A DNA stretch of 64,000 nucleotides from Yoonia vestfoldensis (GCF_002158905.1 NZ_CP021431.1:868001-932000); one strand, 5' to 3'; counted from the stretch's first letter, positions 8,195 to 16,767 are shown. Made by a program: numbers and translations. Notes: generated by a model from the sequence alone, not told the origin.

Positions 8195-8900
8195 CACTGT
8201 CCTCCTACAAACAAAGGGCCTGTTCTGCGGTTATGGTGGGGAACAAGTCCTGCAAGGTGTAGACCTGACGTTGAACGCTGGTGAAATCGTTGCTGTCATT
8301 GGCCGCAACGGTGTTGGCAAAAGCACGTTGATGCGCACACTGATCGGGCTTTTGTCCCCGAGCGCGGGCAGCATCCACTTTGCGGGCGAAGATGTCACGC
8401 GGCAAACGGCCAACCAACGCGCTCTCTGCGGCATGGGATATATCCCTCAGGGGCGCGAAGTCTTTCCAGAACTGACTGTGCGTGAAAACCTGATGGTCGG
8501 CGAAGTGGCTGGTGCGGGCCGTTTGGCTCCGGATTATGATACGATATATCGGTTCTTTCCGATCTTGAAAGACCGCGCCCGTCAGCGGGCGGGCACGCTT
8601 TCAGGCGGGCAACAACAGCAATTGGCAATCGGTCGCGCGATGGTGGCCCATCCGCAGCTGATGCTGCTGGACGAGCCTTCGGAAGGGATTCAGCCATCTA
8701 TCATCAAGGACATCTCTCGTAACGTACGGGAGTTGAACGCACAGACAGGTGTGGCCGTGCTTTTGGTCGAACAGAACCTTGATCTGATCGTCTCTATGGC
8801 GCAGCGCGGATATGTTATGGAAAAGGGGCGCATCGTGGCAAGCCTGAGCCGTGAACAGATCACATCGCGTGATGAAGTCCGGCGCCACCTGACGATTTGA
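8187..8900 (+). CDS. ABC transporter ATPase, LivF/UrtE type
   Basis: 237 aa second nucleotide-binding subunit. Walker A is GRNGVGKST, signature LSGGQQQQLAIG, Walker B LMLLDEPSEGI. The ATG at 8187 gives an eight-base overlap with the previous gene and the expected N-terminus (MTDTVLLQTKGLFCGYGG). The order permease–permease–ATPase–ATPase is the canonical urt/liv order. Confidence 0.88.
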   Translation: MTDTVLLQTKGLFCGYGGEQVLQGVDLTLNAGEIVAVIGRNGVGKSTLMRTLIGLLSPSAGSIHFAGEDVTRQTANQRALCGMGYIPQGREVFPELTVRENLMVGEVAGAGRLAPDYDTIYRFFPILKDRARQRAGTLSGGQQQQLAIGRAMVAHPQLMLLDEPSEGIQPSIIKDISRNVRELNAQTGVAVLLVEQNLDLIVSMAQRGYVMEKGRIVASLSREQITSRDEVRRHLTI

Positions 8901-8935
8901 TCGTGATACGAAAATAATTTGGAAGGAGACACAAA

Positions 8936-9922
8936 ATGAGTTGGTTAGAAACGTCGATCATGGCACGCAAAGGCGTGGCAAAGGGCCAGGCTGGTCAAAG
9001 TCATACGATTTCAATCGAGGACCAAGGCCAGTTTCACTATGTTTATGGTCCCTATGCGGACCCGGTTCTGACGGTCGAGCCCGGCGCTGTTGTGACTGTG
9101 GAAACGCACGATGCTTTCGAAGGCAAAATCACGTCAGAAAATGATAAACCTTCTGAAATACTCAATTTTCCGTTTCTCAACCCGCAGACAGGCCCAATAT
9201 TCGTGAAAGGCGCACAAAAGGGTGACGCCCTTGCCGTGCGTATCATCTCGATCACGCCGCGCGGTGCCCAGCCTGTTGGCACAACCTGTCTGATCCCCGA
9301 ATTCGGTGGCTTGGTTGGTACCGGAAATACCGCGATGCTGAACGCACCGCTGCCAGAAAAGGTGAAAAAGGTGAACGTGGATACCAATGGTGTCTATTGG
9401 TCAGACACGCTGACCTTGCCATATGAGCCTTTTATCGGGACCATCGGCACATCGCCGGAAATTGAGGCGATTTCGTCCCTGCAGCCAGATTATTACGGCG
9501 GCAATATGGATATGCCAGATGTCGGCCCCGGTGCAATTATCTATCTGCCGGTCAACAAAGAGGGCGCTTATCTCTATCTGGGCGATTGCCACGCCATTCA
9601 GGGTGATGGCGAACTATGCGGTGTTGCCCTTGAGATACCGGCAACCGTGGAACTGCAGATCGATCTGATCAAGGGGCATGGCAATACATGGCCGCAGTTG
9701 GAAACAGAACAGATGATGATGTTCATCGGCTCTGCCCGACCGTTGGAGGATGCTTCGCGCATTGCATATCGTGAACTGGTGCGCTGGCTTGCCGCCGAAA
9801 CTGGCCAAAGCGAAGCCGACGCTTATATGTTGTTGACGATGTGTGGCAAGGTTCGTCTGGGAAATATGGTTGACCCAAAATACAGTGTTGGCGCCTCGAT
9901 CGCAAAAAAATATGTAAAGTGA
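8936..9922 (+). CDS. Acetamidase/formamidase family amidohydrolase
   Basis: 328 aa, of the FmdA/AmdA family, which hydrolyses formamide, acetamide or similar short amides to ammonia and the acid. Recognisable family stretches include GDALAVRIISITPRGAQPVG, GGNMDMPDVGPGAIIYLPV and YLYLGDCHAIQGDGELCG. The start has an AAGGAG site seven bases upstream. At 328 residues it resembles the shorter acetamidase-like members rather than the roughly 400-residue classical formamidases. As the catabolic enzyme of the operon it links uptake to nitrogen release. No other amidase or urease gene is present, which argues against urea as the main substrate. Confidence 0.85.
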   Translation: MSWLETSIMARKGVAKGQAGQSHTISIEDQGQFHYVYGPYADPVLTVEPGAVVTVETHDAFEGKITSENDKPSEILNFPFLNPQTGPIFVKGAQKGDALAVRIISITPRGAQPVGTTCLIPEFGGLVGTGNTAMLNAPLPEKVKKVNVDTNGVYWSDTLTLPYEPFIGTIGTSPEIEAISSLQPDYYGGNMDMPDVGPGAIIYLPVNKEGAYLYLGDCHAIQGDGELCGVALEIPATVELQIDLIKGHGNTWPQLETEQMMMFIGSARPLEDASRIAYRELVRWLAAETGQSEADAYMLLTMCGKVRLGNMVDPKYSVGASIAKKYVK

Positions 9923-9935
9923 ACAGGAGCAAACG

Positions 9936-10682
9936 ATGGATCTTGGACTGAATGGCCTGAAGGTACTGATCACTGGCGGCAGCAAGGGGATCGGCCGGCA
10001 CTGCGCCGAAATCTTGGTTCATGAAGGCGCAAAGGTGTCCATTTGCGCGCGCACCGCAGCAGATGTGCAGCAGGCCGCCAGTGACATGGGCGTAGACGGG
10101 ACTGCCGTGGATGTATCCGACAAAGCGGCGCTCGAAAACTGGGTCACATCCAGTGCCAAAAAGATGGGCGGGATCGACATTGTGATCGGTAACGTCTCTG
10201 CCCTGGCCGTGGCTGATGACGAAGCCGCATGGCAATCCGGATTCGACACCGACATGATGCATTCGGTCCGGTTGGTGAATGCAGCGATGCCTTGGCTCGA
10301 AAAATCAAAGGCCGCGTCGATTGTCCTGGTGTCATCCGTTTCGGGTCGTGAGATTGATTTCACCGGTCCGGCCTATGGCGCGTTCAAGGCGGCTTTGGTG
10401 CATTATGCACAAGGGCTGGCCTATAAACTGGCACCACAGGGAATCAGGGCCAATACAGTATCACCGGGAAATACCTATTTTGAAGGTGGCATCTGGAACC
10501 AGATCGAAACTGGCAATCCTGAGCTTTTTGCGAACGCTTTGGGGTTAAACCCGATGGGCCGCATGGCCAAACCGGAGGAGGTGGCGCGCGGCGTCGTGTT
10601 TCTAGCAAGCCCCGCATCCAGCTTTACCAGCGGTACGAACCTTGTGATCGACGGTGCTTTGACGAAAGGCGTCCAGCTTTGA
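9936..10682 (+). CDS. SDR-family NAD(P)-dependent oxidoreductase
   Basis: 248 aa classical short-chain dehydrogenase. Cofactor motif TGGSKGIG at residues 14–21, the usual NAG replaced by GNVSA near 90, catalytic Ser in VSSVSG and YGAFK (Tyr/Lys pair) near 150. It begins 14 bases after the amidase and is the last gene of the operon. Its role is unclear; it might act on the carbon product of a substituted or hydroxylated amide, but nothing in the sequence proves that. Confidence 0.8.
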   Translation: MDLGLNGLKVLITGGSKGIGRHCAEILVHEGAKVSICARTAADVQQAASDMGVDGTAVDVSDKAALENWVTSSAKKMGGIDIVIGNVSALAVADDEAAWQSGFDTDMMHSVRLVNAAMPWLEKSKAASIVLVSSVSGREIDFTGPAYGAFKAALVHYAQGLAYKLAPQGIRANTVSPGNTYFEGGIWNQIETGNPELFANALGLNPMGRMAKPEEVARGVVFLASPASSFTSGTNLVIDGALTKGVQL

Positions 10683-10691
10683 TGGACAGCG

Positions 10692-10715
10692 CAAAATGTA
10701 GAATATCACATTTTG
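10692..10715 (+). terminator. Hairpin after the SDR gene (probable operon terminator)
   Basis: CAAAATGT and ACATTTTG form a perfect eight-base stem around AGAATATC, followed by TTTAG. It lies 10 bases after the SDR stop. The stem is AT-rich, so it may be a weak terminator. Confidence 0.5.
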
Positions 10716-10984
10716 TTTAGTCGTAGATCTTCTCAAATATCTAAACACGCACCACCGTGTTTATTATAATCTTTTTTTATTATGGAGAGGCCATCTGCCA
10801 GAATCGCAGAAATCTGACAAATAGAGAAAATAAAAGATATAAGAGAGGGTGACATTATCGTCGGAGGTGCATTGGTTGGTCGTACTGAAAAGCAATGTCC
10901 AGTTGAACAGGGAAATGTCATGATAATTAGTAAGGACTTTTTACTGCAAGATTACTTCAGTTTGCTCAGTTTGAAGGAAAGCTG

Positions 10985-11187
10985 TTAAGGACGCGGTACT
11001 GAAGGTACTGGTCACGCGCCGCTGTCTGGGCTTCTTCCAGATCACGCTTGCCCGTGCTGATGCGCACCCAATGCTCGCCAATCTTGAACGTGGCCTGCCA
11101 GCGCTTGCTGTTGCCGCGCAGGTAGACCTTTACAGCGCCGTCCAGCAGCGTGTGTGTATTTGCGCTGAGTGCAACCATACTGTGTGT
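10985..11187 (-). pseudogene. Truncated second copy of the island integrase (N-terminal fragment)
   Basis: The frame encodes about 67 residues (MVALSANTHTLLDGAVKVYL, then GNSKRWQATFKIGEHWVRIS) that align almost position by position with the N-terminus of the integrase at the left edge. After DQYLQYR the similarity stops and the frame soon ends (about 10966). The homologous upstream stretch around 11190–11235 (CGCACAGTACGG…GTTGTCAGCC) also matches bases 1211–1250. Catalytic domains are missing, so the product cannot recombine DNA. It marks an earlier or duplicated integration event. Confidence 0.8.
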
Positions 11188-11304
11188 TCCCAAGCTTCAT
11201 CGCACAGTACGGTTTTGTGTTGGTGTTGTCAGCCTGAAAGAAGCGACTGAATGCAGCAAATATTTGAGTTGGGTCGTAAGCGTTCTCAGGAGAGCACTGT
11301 CGGT

Positions 11305-12864
11305 TCAGCTTGACGGCTTGAAGTTCCACGGGAGCAGATCATCGAGGCGGCTTTGCGGGTGGCCATTAGCGATCGCTGTGAGGGTTGCTTTGAGATAGGC
11401 GAAGGGCTCGACGTCGTTGATCTTGCAGGTCTCGATCAGTGAGGCGATGCGACCCCAAGCGATGCCACCTTCGTCATGACCGGCGAAGAGCGCGTTCTTG
11501 CGATTGAGAGCAATGGGGCGGATCAGGTTTTCGACGCGGTTGTTGTCAATCTCGACGCGGCCATCGGCCAAGAAGGTCTGCAGCCCATCCCAGTGATTAT
11601 GGATGTAAGTCAGCTTTTCACCCAACCGGGATTTAGCGGAGATCTTGCGGCGTTGGGCCTGCAGCCAATCGCCGAAGGCCGCGACCAGTGGAGCACTGCG
11701 GGTCTGGCGGGCCGACAATCGCTGGCTGGGAGAGATGCCACGGATATCGGCTTCGACAGCATAGATCTCGGCGATGCGGCGCAGGCCCTCGGCGGCGATC
11801 TGTGATCCATCGCGGTCGAAGACTTCCTTCAGCTTGCGGCGCGCGTGCGCCCAGCAATGGGCCACCTGAATGGGATCGCCGCCCTTGCGGGTCGGCTTGG
11901 TCAGCCGGTTGTAGCCCTGGTATCCGTCGATCTGCAGGATGCCGTCAAAACCTATCAGGAATGTTTCGGCATTCTCGCCCGCCCGACCGGGTGCATAGAA
12001 GTAGACCACACCGGGCGGGTCCTCACCGCCCCATGGCCGGTCATCGCGGGCAAGAGCCCAGAGATAGCCGGTTTTGGTCCTTCCGCGACCCGGATCCAGC
12101 ACCGGGGCGGTGGTTTCGTCCATGAACAGCTTGTCTGATCGTTTCAGGTGTTCACCCAGCCGGTCGACGACGGGCTTGAGGTGGAATGCCGCCTTACCCA
12201 CCCAATCGGCCAGCACAGCGCGGTGCAGATCGAGGCCTGCCCGCGCCAGGATCTGGCTCTGGCGATACAACGGCAGATGGTCGGCATATTTGCTGACCAG
12301 CACATGGGCGAGCGTCGCTTCTGTCGGCAACCCGCCCATGATTAGGTGGCAGGGCGCCGGTGCCTGGGTCACGCCGTTTGTGCAGGTCCGGCAGGCATAT
12401 TTCGGGCGCACGGTGACAATCACACGCAACTGCGCTGGCACGATATCCAGCCGCTCGCTGCGGTCTTCACCGATCTTGTGCATGACGCCACAGCCACAAG
12501 GGCAGATCAGGCTGGCGGGTTCGATAATCTCTTCGATGCGCGGCAATGTGGCCGGTAGATTGCCGATGGTCCGCTTTGGCCCGGGCCTGGTTGCCGTCTT
12601 GCTATCTGCCTTGGCGGCAAGATGTTCCTTCTGCACCTCGACCTCGGCCAACGCGATGGACAGATCCTCAAACGCCAGCTGCCGTTCATCCTCGGTCAGC
12701 TTTTCCGACCGCTTCCCATGCAGGGCATGGTTCAACTCGGCAATCAGATGCTGTTGGCGTTGGGTAATATCCTGAAGTGCGGCGATCGTTTCCATCAAGG
12801 TCGCAACCACCGCGCGCTGCGCGGCAGGGATGGTGGAAAGGTCAATGACAGGCGTATCAATCAT
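11305..12864 (-). CDS. tnpC: IS66 family transposase TnpC
   Basis: 519 aa DDE transposase. It has an N-terminal leucine-rich helix region (residues 20–80), a zinc-finger-like CPCGCG…CRTC segment near 140–180, and the catalytic core with LFMDETTAPVLDPG, HCWAHARRKL and VEIDNNRVENLIRP. The last supplies the Glu. The C-terminal HDEGGIAWGRIASLIETCK is typical of IS66. Full length for the family with no frameshift. Confidence 0.95.
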   Translation of the reverse strand: MIDTPVIDLSTIPAAQRAVVATLMETIAALQDITQRQQHLIAELNHALHGKRSEKLTEDERQLAFEDLSIALAEVEVQKEHLAAKADSKTATRPGPKRTIGNLPATLPRIEEIIEPASLICPCGCGVMHKIGEDRSERLDIVPAQLRVIVTVRPKYACRTCTNGVTQAPAPCHLIMGGLPTEATLAHVLVSKYADHLPLYRQSQILARAGLDLHRAVLADWVGKAAFHLKPVVDRLGEHLKRSDKLFMDETTAPVLDPGRGRTKTGYLWALARDDRPWGGEDPPGVVYFYAPGRAGENAETFLIGFDGILQIDGYQGYNRLTKPTRKGGDPIQVAHCWAHARRKLKEVFDRDGSQIAAEGLRRIAEIYAVEADIRGISPSQRLSARQTRSAPLVAAFGDWLQAQRRKISAKSRLGEKLTYIHNHWDGLQTFLADGRVEIDNNRVENLIRPIALNRKNALFAGHDEGGIAWGRIASLIETCKINDVEPFAYLKATLTAIANGHPQSRLDDLLPWNFKPSS

Positions 12865-12918
12865 AGCCCGAGACTACGATTAAACCCCAGTAAAATCACG
12901 CAAAAACATATGGTTGAT

Positions 12919-13272
12919 TCATTCTGCCGCAGCAGGTGGGCGCATCTCCAGCGCCTTGACCTTACGCCAGTCCAGACCGGCAAACAGGGCCTCAAACTGG
13001 GCGTGGTTCAGCGCCATCACCCCGTCTTTGATCGCAGGCCAGGTGAAGGTCATGTCTTCCAACCGCTTGTAGGCCATCACCAATCCGGTGCCATCCCAAT
13101 ACAAAAGCTTCAGCCGATCCGCCCGGCGCGACCGGAACACAAACACCGTGCCGGTGAACGGATCCTTACGCAGCACCGACGACACGATTGCCGCCAGACC
13201 ATCATGACCTTTCCTGAAGTCCACAGGTTGCGTCGAGACCAGAACCCGCACGCGGTTTGACGGGAACATCAT
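12919..13272 (-). CDS. tnpB: IS66 family accessory protein TnpB (Orf2)
   Basis: 117 aa. Shows the IS66 Orf2 hallmarks VLVSTQPVDFRKGHDGLAA near the N-terminus and FVFRSRRADRLKLLYWDGTG in the middle. It is required with TnpA and TnpC for IS66 transposition, though its biochemical role is not defined. Its start overlaps the tnpA stop by four bases. Confidence 0.93.
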   Translation of the reverse strand: MMFPSNRVRVLVSTQPVDFRKGHDGLAAIVSSVLRKDPFTGTVFVFRSRRADRLKLLYWDGTGLVMAYKRLEDMTFTWPAIKDGVMALNHAQFEALFAGLDWRKVKALEMRPPAAAE

Positions 13273-13700
13273 GGCCGCGCCCCGATTGCCCGCACGATCT
13301 CGGCAATCCGGTCAGAACTGGTGGTGCCATCGACCCGGATTGTCACACGACCTATCGCAATCTCGATGGGTTTACAGGACAACCCGTCAGGCTTTGTGAG
13401 CTGCCCGGCGACAGCCGGCACATCCGCACCGCCGCCACCATCCGACACGACGATCGGTGCAAAACAGAAGCTGTCATCTTCAACCGCAGGCAAAACCAAC
13501 CGGCCGTCACGTGCCCGACTACGCCATTCCGATAAATGGTTCGCCCGCAGCCCATACCGCGCCGCAACTTCATTCACGCTCACACCTGGCTGCAAGCTCT
13601 CAGCAACGATCCGCGCCTTTATCTCTTCCGGCCAGCGTCGCTGTCCGTTGGTCCTTATGTCCACCCCGTAATCCCGGAGAAACTCCAACGTAGTCGCCAT
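13269..13700 (-). CDS. tnpA: IS66 family accessory protein TnpA (Orf1, helix-turn-helix)
   Basis: 143 aa from ATG 13700, which has an AGGAG site eight bases upstream; a start 33 bases further out is less likely. The helix-turn-helix reads KARIVAESLQPGVSVNEVAA followed by RYGLRANHLSEWR, typical of the IS3/IS66 Orf1 DNA-binding domain. The C-terminal part IEIAIGRVTIRVD is characteristic of IS66 TnpA. Confidence 0.9.
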   Translation of the reverse strand: MATTLEFLRDYGVDIRTNGQRRWPEEIKARIVAESLQPGVSVNEVAARYGLRANHLSEWRSRARDGRLVLPAVEDDSFCFAPIVVSDGGGGADVPAVAGQLTKPDGLSCKPIEIAIGRVTIRVDGTTSSDRIAEIVRAIGARP

Positions 13701-13938
13701 CGCGAAACTCCTGCACTGATCTCCATCGCACATGGAATCGCAGGTCAGACAATCTGTTGGAAGGTGAGGGCCAGCGACCGCTTACGTTGGGTCGCGGCAA
13801 GCGACCGGCCCAAAGCCGCCTTTCGCTACTTATCTATATTCTGCGGCGCGACGGCAACGATAAGCCAAAAGATCAAAATTTTGCTGGGATTCACTCAAAG
13901 GGCCATCAAATAAGAAAAATATTAAAATGTATGCAGTG

Positions 13939-15105
13939 TTACCTATTGCCCTTGGCTCGATTGTGCGTCTTGCAAAGCATTTCGCAATTTGATGCTGCGG
14001 TCGCGCCGCCCTTGCTCCACGCGGAAACATGGTCGGCTTCCATCTCCTTGATGGACCAAATCTTCGCTTTGTTCGAGTCATGGCCCACTGCGCACAGAGA
14101 ACAGTTGGACATCCCTTTGGAGTTCGCAGCCTTGGTCTGTGCTGCGTACACGGATCTTTTCGTCGCCTCATCAAAGACCCGGATGTCTAGTAGTCGAGGG
14201 TCTGCCGATCCTCCCAGAACATACTCGAAAACCCCACGCTTGTTCTTCACGAAGGGGTCACTGTAGAGCTTTTGCACTTCAGCCGAGACGGCACCGGGAT
14301 CGTAGGATGTCTTGTGATGGGTTTCGTAGAGCCTTCCCCATTCAAGGCCCTGCATTTCCTTCTCAACATCGCTGAAGACGCTCGACACCCAATCAATGAC
14401 ACTGGCGAAGTAGTTCTTCAGTTCGGTGATGTTCTGGTCAGTCCGGTGCTGGCTCATGTAAGCACCGATATCGCCCTCGCTGACCCAATCCAGCGCCCGT
14501 TCGAGATAGTCTTGCCGGTTGGCGCTGCCTTTGATGTATGCGCTCCACTTTTGGATGTTTGCGTTCTGGCTGTTACTGAACTCAGCCTTTGCCATCGTGA
14601 CAAAGGGGCCGGAATAGATCGCGTTCAGAAGCTCTTGAGGCTTCAGGGGAACGCCAGCTATGTTGATGGTCTCGAACCACTGCTTGATCTCGCTCTCTGT
14701 ACCCTCGCAGATGTAGATGAGCATTTTAGAGTCGAGGATGATTACCTGCTGATCTTTTGGGAGACTGTCGAAGGTCTTTGGGTTACCGTCATCCATGATC
14801 GCGAACTTGTTCGTAACGAACCGCCCGATGCTAGTGATGCGTTGCTGACCGTCCAAAACCTCAAATTTTTTGTCTGCAACTTTGTTGAAGTAAATCAATC
14901 CAAGTGGATATCCTTTAAGCAGCGACTCAATGACTGCCTGCTCCCGCTTGCCGTTATCTTCTGCATAGATGTAGTTGCGTTGATATTCCGGTTGAATGGT
15001 GAGCTTTCCGGCCCACCCAAACAATCCTTTGCCTTCAAGCTGATTATATACGAACCCTTCGCAGAGGTTAGCGACGGTTACTTCGGTTTCAAGATTCGTT
15101 TGCAA
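13939..15105 (-). CDS. DUF262 domain protein with C-terminal HNH nuclease motif
   Basis: 388 aa. The N-terminal DUF262 (ParB/GmrSD-like) domain shows [11 protein letters not shown] near residue 37, then [13 protein letters not shown] and [13 protein letters not shown] near 80; the DGQQR box is the nucleotide-binding hallmark. The C-terminus carries an HNH-type zinc nuclease: CSLC near 340, then [13 protein letters not shown] and [16 protein letters not shown]262–HNH proteins occur in type IV-like restriction and phage defence. It follows the EcoRI-type methyltransferase gene by 19 bases on the same strand, so the two form a likely operon. The start is uncertain: TTG 15105 has only a weak AAGAAAG upstream, and the frame remains open further back with a low-complexity stretch. 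The nuclease role is inferred from motifs. Confidence 0.8.
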   Translation of the reverse strand: MQTNLETEVTVANLCEGFVYNQLEGKGLFGWAGKLTIQPEYQRNYIYAEDNGKREQAVIESLLKGYPLGLIYFNKVADKKFEVLDGQQRITSIGRFVTNKFAIMDDGNPKTFDSLPKDQQVIILDSKMLIYICEGTESEIKQWFETINIAGVPLKPQELLNAIYSGPFVTMAKAEFSNSQNANIQKWSAYIKGSANRQDYLERALDWVSEGDIGAYMSQHRTDQNITELKNYFASVIDWVSSVFSDVEKEMQGLEWGRLYETHHKTSYDPGAVSAEVQKLYSDPFVKNKRGVFEYVLGGSADPRLLDIRVFDEATKRSVYAAQTKAANSKGMSNCSLCAVGHDSNKAKIWSIKEMEADHVSAWSKGGATAASNCEMLCKTHNRAKGNR

Positions 15106-15124
15106 TCGATCGTCTTTCTTAGTT

Positions 15125-16282
15125 TTAGCGGCGGTGCCTAATAAGGATTCGTTTGTAGACTTTGGTGTCGTTGATGACGCCCGACATATTCAGCGGGATG
15201 CTTCCAGGTTTGCCAAAACGCCGAAAGTACGCATCTTTTTGATCTTGCGCAGAGTACCACCGTGTTCTGCAAGGGTTGTCTGGATCGCTAGAGTCAAGGG
15301 TGCCCAATATCTCGAACTGATCTGGATTGTACTTGTCCAAGAAAGTTATCGGCACGCCCATGACTCCATCGTAGTCACTGGGGATGGCGTCAGTGAAAGA
15401 AACCTCTATCGCGTCATAGTTTTCGTACCGCTCATAAACTGACTTGCCGCTTATCTTCTTGTTGAAGCGCAAATTGTCCTTCATCGGCATAAGTGGAAGG
15501 ACTTGATGGCGGCGACCATGATCCAGATTTGTGTACCAGCGGACGCCTTTGACCCTAATGTATTTGTTTCCATTCTCGTCAGTTCGGTAACCTGAAGCAT
15601 TTAGTGGGTAGTGGTCGGGCACGCGAAACTCACGATCTCCACTGTGAATTGTTACGCCCATCCAGAGTTTGTCTGCTTTGATTAAAGGGAAAATCGTTTT
15701 GTATGTGAGGGCTTGTAGGTTCCCGATGACAAGTAGCTTCTTTTCGTATTTGGTCATCAGTGCCATAAATTCTTTGAATAGTGAAAAGGGCGGGTTTGTC
15801 ACTACGATGTCCGCCTCTTGCAGGAGCTCAATGCACTCTGGACTGCGAAAGTCGCCTCCTCCCTCGAGCGGTCTATGGGAATGCGGATTTTTTTCGAGAA
15901 AAAGTTTGACGTCCTCGATGCCTACAGCACCGTTGCCATCAACATCAGTAACCTCATCGATTTCAACGCAAATAGCTTTCGGTTTTGGGCGTATGCCATT
16001 CCCTGCGGTGTATTCGTCAAATGTGATTTGAGCCCCGGCAATAGATGATCCGTCAAAGCTTGTGGTGATCAGCTTACGCAGCCCCAAGCGATCGAAATTT
16101 GCCGCAAAATACTTGAAAAAGTTGCTCTCAAAAGGGTCGTCGCAATTACAGTAGACCGTCTTGTTCCGAAAGGTGTCAGGGTCAAACTCAAGATATGCTT
16201 CGACTTCTTTCTGAATATCGACGTATTGAGTATAGAACTCGTCCTTCTTGGCTTCCCGTGCAGCGGTTAAACCAAGGTTCAT
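15125..16282 (-). CDS. EcoRI-family adenine-specific DNA methyltransferase
   Basis: 385 aa, close in size and layout to M.EcoRI-type N6-adenine methyltransferases. The catalytic motif [10 protein letters not shown] is clear near residue 165 ([10 protein letters not shown]), preceded by the family stretch [19 protein letters not shown] near 50. ATG 16282 is chosen because AGAAGGA lies seven bases before it; in-frame codons further upstream have no such site. No EcoRI-like endonuclease is nearby. Instead the next gene is a DUF262–HNH protein, suggesting a non-classical restriction or defence pair. The sequence specificity cannot be read from the protein. Confidence 0.87.
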   Translation of the reverse strand: MNLGLTAAREAKKDEFYTQYVDIQKEVEAYLEFDPDTFRNKTVYCNCDDPFESNFFKYFAANFDRLGLRKLITTSFDGSSIAGAQITFDEYTAGNGIRPKPKAICVEIDEVTDVDGNGAVGIEDVKLFLEKNPHSHRPLEGGGDFRSPECIELLQEADIVVTNPPFSLFKEFMALMTKYEKKLLVIGNLQALTYKTIFPLIKADKLWMGVTIHSGDREFRVPDHYPLNASGYRTDENGNKYIRVKGVRWYTNLDHGRRHQVLPLMPMKDNLRFNKKISGKSVYERYENYDAIEVSFTDAIPSDYDGVMGVPITFLDKYNPDQFEILGTLDSSDPDNPCRTRWYSAQDQKDAYFRRFGKPGSIPLNMSGVINDTKVYKRILIRHRR

Positions 16283-16692
16283 AGAGTTTCCTTCTGAAGC
16301 CATGATCGTTCCCACTTTTGCTCTTAGACCGCAACATAGATTAGCCCCCCAACCTGAGCAAAGCGTTTTTCCTCAGTTGACTCTGAAAACGAGAAACTTG
16401 CGTTCTCGCGGCCGCGGCGGATTCACACTTCCCACCCTTCTTGCCCCAAACATAATGATTGCCACCAACCTTGTCTTCACGAAACCGTTCCCAAACAGTG
16501 TGTTCTAAACCAAGTTCCAAAACAGTGTGTTCGTTTGCTGTGTTGCACTTGGTGTGGTTAACACAGCGATTCCGAGCACTGTGTTCAACACAGTGTTTCA
16601 GCCCACAAACGCAGCACAAAACTGTGCGATGAGTGTGCAGCACATATTGTAAAACTGTGCGATGCTTACAGCGTTGTTATTGTTGGTTTAAA
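16283..16692. repeat. Repeat-rich, gene-free stretch between the methyltransferase and tRNA-Phe
   Basis: No credible gene. From 16485 to 16670 the DNA is packed with CACTGTGT-type words on both strands: AACAGTGTGTTC twice (about 16495 and 16521), GCACTGTGTTCAACACAGTG as an inverted pair near 16577, and AAAACTGTGCGATG twice (about 16618 and 16651). The same word family lies upstream of the integrase at 1280–1330. Open frames here translate to repetitive peptides and are by-products of the repeats. Probably recombinase or accessory-factor binding sites at the island end. Confidence 0.5.
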
Positions 16693-16767
16693 TGGTGCCC
16701 AGGGGCGGAATCGAACCACCGACACGAGGATTTTCAATCCACTGCTCTACCCCTGAGCTACCCGGGC
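16693..16767 (-). tRNA. tRNA-Phe (GAA)
   Basis: Read on the minus strand it begins GCCCGGGTAGCTCAG, has the anticodon loop TTGAAAA (anticodon GAA), the T-arm GGTTCGATTCC, and ends with an encoded CCA. The acceptor GCCCGGG pairs with CCTGGGC. Length is 75 nt including CCA. Its 3' end faces the island, consistent with use as an integration site. Confidence 0.97.

Larger units (their letters stand above)
11276..13785 (-). mobile_element. Complete IS66-family insertion sequence with 8-bp target duplication
   Basis: The 2,510-bp element starts GTAAGCGTTCTC at 11276 and ends GAGCGACC…CGCTTAC-type at 13785, giving imperfect terminal inverted repeats that open with GTAAGCG. It is flanked by perfect direct repeats GTTGGGTC at 11268–11275 and 13786–13793, the 8-bp duplication expected for IS66. 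It encodes tnpA, tnpB and tnpC, all intact and on the minus strand, so it may still be active. It separates the truncated integrase from its former upstream DNA. Confidence 0.93.
1..16692. mobile_element. Genomic island (right-hand part) bordered by tRNA-Phe
   Basis: Everything left of the tRNA-Phe gene looks acquired. GC is visibly lower than to the right. The content is a tyrosine recombinase, a truncated second recombinase, an IS66 element, a decayed transporter, a modification/defence pair and a catabolic operon. The tRNA lies on the minus strand, so its 3' end, the usual integration target, faces the island. The left end lies outside the window, and no second copy of the tRNA 3' end was seen, so the element's length and att sites are unproven. 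Confidence 0.6.

Noticed and set aside
10716..10965. Possible gene remnants between the SDR gene and the truncated integrase
   Set aside because: About 250 AT-rich bases with only a 62-codon frame of no recognisable family; not enough to call a gene or pseudogene.
11476..13893. Several 100–230-codon plus-strand frames over the IS66 element
   Set aside because: They are antisense to tnpA, tnpB and tnpC, whose motifs are unmistakable.
16341..16643. 100-codon minus-strand frame before tRNA-Phe
   Set aside because: It reads through the CACTGTGT repeat field and gives a His/Cys/Val-repetitive peptide; no ribosome-binding site or family match.
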